Both the position numbers and the translations under genes were made by a program. Shown here one piece after another: positions 59,701 through 64,000 of a DNA stretch of 64,000 bases; position 1 is the first letter of the stretch, and the number at the start of each line of letters is the position of its first letter. Under the pieces are notes generated by a model. It was not told where the DNA came from. It made no database searches and saw only the letters and a list, made by a program, of their open reading frames with translations. Source of the DNA: Oscheius sp. JU75 (lineage: Eukaryota > Nematoda > Chromadorea > Rhabditida > Rhabditidae); the NCBI GenBank assembly GCA_037178855.1, contig JASJZC010000006.1, positions 8,102,501 to 8,166,500 of the forward strand, written 5' to 3'.

Positions 59701-62700
59701 GAGGGTGATTTTATGGGTGAGTCACAGAATGGTTCAGCTCCGCTGACCAGCCAGATATACACAGACTATCGAAGTCAGGGATCTTTCAAAAGACTACGGC
59801 TACACGGTAAGCTTCCAGTCATGAAGTCAGAATAGTGTTTCAAAAAATGGAAAAGTGCTTGCAATTGGCAAACCTTGACAGAACTACCAACTTTTGACTT
59901 AAATACCAGCATCTTAACCTTAGGTGTGGGTGCGGACTATAAAAAACACAAATTCCATGCCCCAAGCTGCAAACTGGGAGAGTGGGACTTCTGACTAACT
60001 TTTCGGGTAGAAAGCTTTTCGAAATTTGCAAAGTTGTGAAGCAGATCAAAGGCTACAAGTTCACACAACAGTGCAAATCTAGAAAATGCGCCTCAAAGTT
60101 GGGGTAGAAGTTTTGGTTTCTTTTTTTTTGTACTTCTGTCAGGTTATATCAGCACCTGTCAAGTTCAAACAACATATTGTAAGTACAATCTGGAATAAAG
60201 CCAAGGTGGCATCTCGCAAGAGATTACGGACTCGTATATTTGCTAAAAGAGGAGCAGGTGTGAGGTGGATAAAAGAAGGGTCGGGGCGAAAAAATTGTAC
60301 AAGAAGACACGCCATCCCGGATGTCTGGGTCGGTAAAGATTGTAAACAGAGTTTGAGGAGAGAGAGAGAGAGCCACATGGCATGATGTCACTGTGAGACA
60401 GCCGTTATTCAGTTTCGGCGACAGATCTCACTCTGGAATATACAACCAGACAATCAGCTCTTGCAATGAGGTCGCCATTAAGAAATCTTGGCCTCACTTC
60501 TCGAAGAATAAGCCTTCTTAAAGGCTTTTGCTTTGTTTTTGTGAGAAGACAAAAGGGCTGGACACGGGCGGTACTCGAACTTGACCCGTTTTGAAGCCAC
60601 AGTCGAAGCACTAATCGACAGAGCTATTCGGGAAAGCTGACGCGACGCTTAGAAAACATATAAGCTTAGACAGTAACCAACAACAGAAATAATAACCAAG
60701 CGCAATGCGCGCAGGCTGGCTTTTATGATTAAATCATTTTTGAAAGTCGATTATCTTGGACACAGCTTTCTGATAGGCATCGTGTTCTCCGGACAGGTTG
60801 ATTAGGGCAGAGGTACGGAAGTAAGGATTGTACTGACAACAATGCACGGCCAATAGACTAGCAGCCTCGCGAACCCTGTGATATTCCGTCCTCGTTCAGA
60901 ATGGAGATGACTTCTCGGCAGGCCTGGAATAGAACGTAGATAGCTGTAGCTGTAGAGCGATACAAGCACACCATTATCTGACCCTTTTGGACAGCTTGGA
61001 GGTTCTAAATAGAGAATTGCTGTCGTCTATCTCACACTTACTCTTGTTTTGCTCTTTTCCAAACAGAGGAGCAGAAAGACAGAAAGAGACAAAGTGATAA
61101 TGTGACAATGAGACAGAGAGACAGAGTAAGCTCGGCAGCTTGTCATTAATACAAATTCCTATCCGGAAAAGCAAAAGCTCACAAGTTCTTATCTCAAAAA
61201 CAACACACTAAGCTCCTTGTCCTCATTCTCGATCGACTCACCAGTGAGATCTTGATTCTGGGTCTGAACTTGTTACTCGCTGCCTTGGCAGAATCGTGTC
61301 TGTCGAGGTACGTAGAAGATCAGGTATTGAGCCGGAACTAAGCTTAGCAGCTACTAAAAATGCACTGGGACACAGGGGAAGAAAATGGTACCTTGAACCG
61401 CTCCTCGAAGCCTTCAATATAGATGTCGATCATTTTGGGGAGCGGAGAGAAGGGCCTATTGATATTGGGTCGAAAGGGGCGGACCAATGACAGTTTGTCA
61501 TTGTAAATTCGAATCGATTACAGGTATCAGTGCCTTCGGAGACTCGAAGATCAATACGGATGGGAGCAGTGCCATCGACCTCAACTCTCAGACCTCCCTC
61601 GACAATCATGTAAGCTCGATACAGTAGGAGTCCTTTAAAAAAAATTCGTTGCGGCCCCATTGACCGACATTGAATATACAGCCAAGATTTTTTAAAACCA
61701 AACTAGCGCGAAGAAAGCAATTTGAGCAATTTGACTGAGTATTCAATGAAAACTCGCTATAACAGGCATGGCCGAACGAGTCGAAAATCCAGGGAACCAC
61801 TGGTCGGCATTTGTCTCAAAGCCCTTTTAAATTTTTGGCGTGTAATCTTTTTCTGTACTTTTCAAGGCAATTTTACTACCCGCTAAATAAATTCTCAAGG
61901 CTCTGAGAAAAAAGTAGGGCCGCGTCTATTGCATGCTGTTACAAACGTGCCCGTTCCGACTGCCTGGTCCCGTAACGTAGTTTTGAAAGATTTGGACTCA
62001 TTGTATTGACTGTGCTCTTTCAGGTCGGCTCAAACGGGGACGTTCTCATGAACGGAACAGCCATTGGAAAGAACCATTCGATGACAGTTCAGAACGGTCT
62101 AAAAGTCAAGGATGACAATGGAGAAACTTGTGAGTTGTCTTGCTTCCCATTCAAAGAAAGTATACAGTGGCCATCGGCAACGGAGGAGTACAGGGACACG
62201 GGTCTGAGAACTCGAACGCCTCGATCATTGTGAACACAAACTACACGCAGAATGGAGAGGCTCAGTATGTATCGACATCCTAAAGAGGTAGAGCATGTTC
62301 AGAATCGTCGTGAAAGGCGATGGAACAGCTGTCGGGTCCAATAACAACAACTCTTCCCTAGCTCTGGAAGCTCATGGAGACTTGGCCAACACTAATGGAG
62401 TTGCTAACAGTGGGTTCCCGCAAAAAGAGTTTTCAGAGTCAAGATCGTATTGTTGAACTTTACGATGTTCTGAAAAGCTGTAGCCCTTGATCTACGCTAC
62501 AACTTTGCAAAATATCGAAAAGCTTGAAGATCATTGCTTGACCATGTAAATTGCGTATTTCTAAATCATGATGTGTTCAGATTCCACGGCCATGGCCAAC
62601 GGTGCCGCCTCCGGACAGAACAGCAACATGACTGGCAACAGTTTTGTGAATGTAGACGGTGCTGGAAGCAGTGGAAACTCGATGATGGAAGGTAATTCTT

Positions 62701-63459
62701 GATGTTTGAAAGACCCCTGTCTCTCTTTCTCCCTGTCTCTTTACCTGTCCCTCTATTTCTCTTATTCTTTCTCTTTGTCTGTCTGTCTCTGTCCCTGACA
62801 CTCTGTCTCTCTCTTTCTCTCTGTCTCTGTCTTTCCCATCCAACAAAAACAGCAATTTAGGCTGGGGAGGAGGAGTGGGCAACAGTTCAGTCAACACAAA
62901 CACCGGTCTCGTCTTCAATGACGGCGGACAGATCAGAAGTAAGTTCTTTCTCTCTGCCAGCCTCTAAAATCGTTCAGATATGAGCGTGAATGGAGGAGTG
63001 TCGGCTTCTGGCGACAAGACGAGTGTCCATTCCATTTCCGTCGTCACGGATCTAGCCGGTACGAGACGATTTCCTCTTTTCTGATCAAAGACACTGCGCA
63101 GTTCTAAGTTCAGAGTGCGCACCAACTCATTGAAAATACAGACTGTCTATCGACAGATTACTGTAGCCAGTTTCGATACGCAACCGGTGCGGCCATCCCT
63201 GCACCAACTCGTACAAAATCCAGGCGGCGTGTCGACAAACCATGATGATACGAGCTTGAATATTACGAGAGCTGGTGCGCAGTTTGAAGCGAAAATGGAC
63301 CCCGATTTTATTCATTATTCAGGACAACAATCCCTCTCCAACTACCAACATGCCTCGTCCAGCGCCGCTGGTTCCTCCTCAGCATCCGCCTCGAACTTTG
63401 GTGTCCTGAAGAGAAAGAAGCGCTCGAACCTGGGAGTCCTCTACGATATCCTGCTTTGA
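56710..63459 (+). CDS. secreted Asn/Gly/Ser-rich repetitive protein
   Basis: Fifteen exons (56710-56797, 57044-57117, 57163-57502, 57542-57615, 57653-57761, 57928-57989, 58032-58167, 61524-61609, 62024-62129, 62168-62264, 62303-62409, 62581-62691, 62861-62938, 62978-63058, 63323-63459) keep phase to 561 residues. Signal peptide MTTWPFWCLFAVLSLSEG, then basic RRLKRQ (possible proprotein cut). The body is a low-complexity but non-identical alternation such as VGMNVSSGGNATGANQ, NGTAIGKNHSMTVQNG, GSNNNNSSLALEAHGD and ANGAASGQNSNMTGN, with at least a dozen N-glycosylation sequons and no cysteines noticed. It ends in a Ser/Ala run and basic KRKKRSN before VLYDILL. The alternation suggests beta-solenoid or matrix/coat material (cuticle, eggshell, mucus), an inference. 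Exon 5 has an alternative in-frame acceptor 30 nt downstream. The 3.36-kb seventh intron carries antisense gene material; two separate genes remain possible. Confidence 0.7.
56925..56965 (-). repeat. tRNA-like fragment
   Basis: Reverse A-box block CACATGGCGCAGCCGGTAAG, matching 50212-50262; in intron 1 of the repetitive secreted gene. Confidence 0.4.
58522..59647 (-). CDS. antisense nested gene, basic coiled-coil-like protein
   Basis: Three exons (59647-59579, 58912-58733, 58698-58522) in phase, 141 residues. The start is strongly basic (MPRRRNNHWDDSKKKRQKRM), then an Ala/Ser/Thr/Pro segment (NTPPPQSLYANEASTSPPTT), then a Lys/Arg/Leu helix-like region (LRNNMLRQKSKERKASKRFA). The last exon could also splice out at 58561 (GAA/GTAAG) instead of reading to the stop. 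It lies wholly inside the 3.36-kb intron of the plus-strand secreted gene. No family recognised; the basic-then-leucine composition hints at a nucleic-acid or coiled-coil role, unproven. Confidence 0.5.
60558..60642 (-). repeat. tRNA-derived SINE-like sequence
   Basis: Reverse A box AATAGCTCTGTCGATTAGTG and B box GTCAAGTTCGAGTACC in the large intron; one of the better tRNA-like copies. Confidence 0.55.
60738..61290 (-). pseudogene. minus-strand coding trace, frame unresolved
   Basis: Three conserved-looking open blocks on the minus strand: YLDRHDSAKAASNKFRPRIK (about 61290-61240, with a GTGAG donor), NLQAVQKGQIM and ACREVISILNEDGISQ (about 61010-60890), and REAASLLAVHCCQYNPYFRT to a stop at about 60739. 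The second and third overlap in different frames with no usable intron between, so either a frameshift has broken the gene or a junction is misread. It sits in the same large intron as the gene at 58.5-59.6 kb. Not recognised. Confidence 0.35.
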
Positions 63460-63595
63460 GAAATGGCCCTCTCAATAAACATGCTCTTTGTTACCTCGGG
63501 ATGACGTCAGCGTGTTGAGAAAGAGACAAAAGGCAGCGCAGTAACTGATGGTCGAGACGATAAGCTGCCAACCGAAGAAGGTTGTGCTCCTTAAA

Positions 63596-64000
63596 ATGGC
63601 GAACACTGTCAACAAGTGCCAAATGAACGTCCCCATCTCCGTTATTTTCAGTTTATTTCTAGTGACAGGGGCCGGAGCACAGGGCCTTTTGGGCGGTAAG
63701 TAGTTCTGTCATTTTGGATAGGTAACAAGATGACTTCCAAAAATAGCGTTTCCAGGGCTGTAAAAAACTTTTTGTCCAGCTGGGAATCGAATCCGATATC
63801 CTTTGTTTCGTAGAGCGAAGCCGACAGCCATTTTTTGGAGCTCCATAGTTCGACCAGAACTTGAACTGTGATCCCCCAGACGGGGAGGCTTACATGGTTT
63901 TACTACTTTGGTGAACAGTAGCCTTTGATTCATGCCCTGCCTCGTAGATAGCAATCGAATGTCAGAGATCACCATTTCAGGCCTTCTCGGTGGCGGTGGA
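63596..64000 (+). CDS. secreted Gly-rich protein, 5' part only
   Basis: Exon 1 63596-63695 encodes a signal peptide (VPISVIFSLFLVTGAGAQ) and begins GLLGG; exon 2 starts at 63981 after TTTCAG and continues GLLGGGG to the window edge. The gene is truncated by the window. Glycine-leucine repeats and position next to the other secreted repetitive gene suggest related extracellular matrix material. Confidence 0.6.
63768..63842 (-). repeat. tRNA-derived SINE-like sequence
   Basis: Reverse strand GGCTGTCGGCTTCGCTCTAC (A-box-like) and GGATTCGATTCCCAG (B box) in intron 1 of the edge gene. Confidence 0.6.

Overview
This is eukaryotic nuclear DNA, most likely from a nematode. Genes are split into short exons by mostly small introns (39-60 bp, with a minority of 0.3-3.4 kb) ending in TTTCAG or TTTTAG. 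The gene set has a nematode flavour: a slicer-motif-poor WAGO-like Argonaute, an SH2-tyrosine-kinase-like protein, a CH-less calponin-repeat (UNC-87-like) protein, a bestrophin, a C-type lectin/CUB protein, a serpentine receptor and a CYP2-clan P450. At least ten start codons lie within about 12 nt of a 3' splice signal, as expected for spliced-leader trans-splicing. I assembled the models by hand, checking reading phase across every junction; species, SL sequence and expression cannot be seen here.

Layout. 0.4-4 kb, minus strand: a centrin-like gene, then LYRM1 and EEF2KMT head to tail. 4.7-12.9 kb, plus strand: EXOSC1 followed closely by two unrecognised disordered/coiled-coil genes, possibly one operon. 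14.1-18.4 kb, plus: unc-18 (STXBP1) and rpl-35. 19.2-30.1 kb, mostly minus: SH2-kinase, a poly-glutamate protein, a calponin-like repeat protein and a 7TM receptor with a decayed paralogue at 31 kb. 32-38 kb, plus: a gene with three candidate alternative first exons, a small secreted protein and an MPV17-family protein. 38.1-42.9 kb, minus: a 12-exon P450 whose introns are packed with repeats. 43.7-64 kb, plus: bestrophin, lectin/CUB, Argonaute, two unknown small genes, a 15-exon gene for a secreted Asn/Gly/Ser-rich repetitive protein with antisense gene material in its largest intron, and the first exons of a Gly-rich secreted gene running off the right edge.

The most novel-looking content is (i) the secreted Asn/Gly/Ser-rich protein and its Gly-rich neighbour, (ii) the kinase-like protein lacking the HRD arginine and the APE glutamate, (iii) the three-first-exon gene, and (iv) a dense, apparently uncatalogued intronic and intergenic repeat landscape: tRNA-like SINEs, a palindromic roughly 100-bp element, TIR/MITE-like elements, a foldback element and a perfect double hairpin. 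No rRNA, intact tRNA, CRISPR, phage or bacterial operon features were found.
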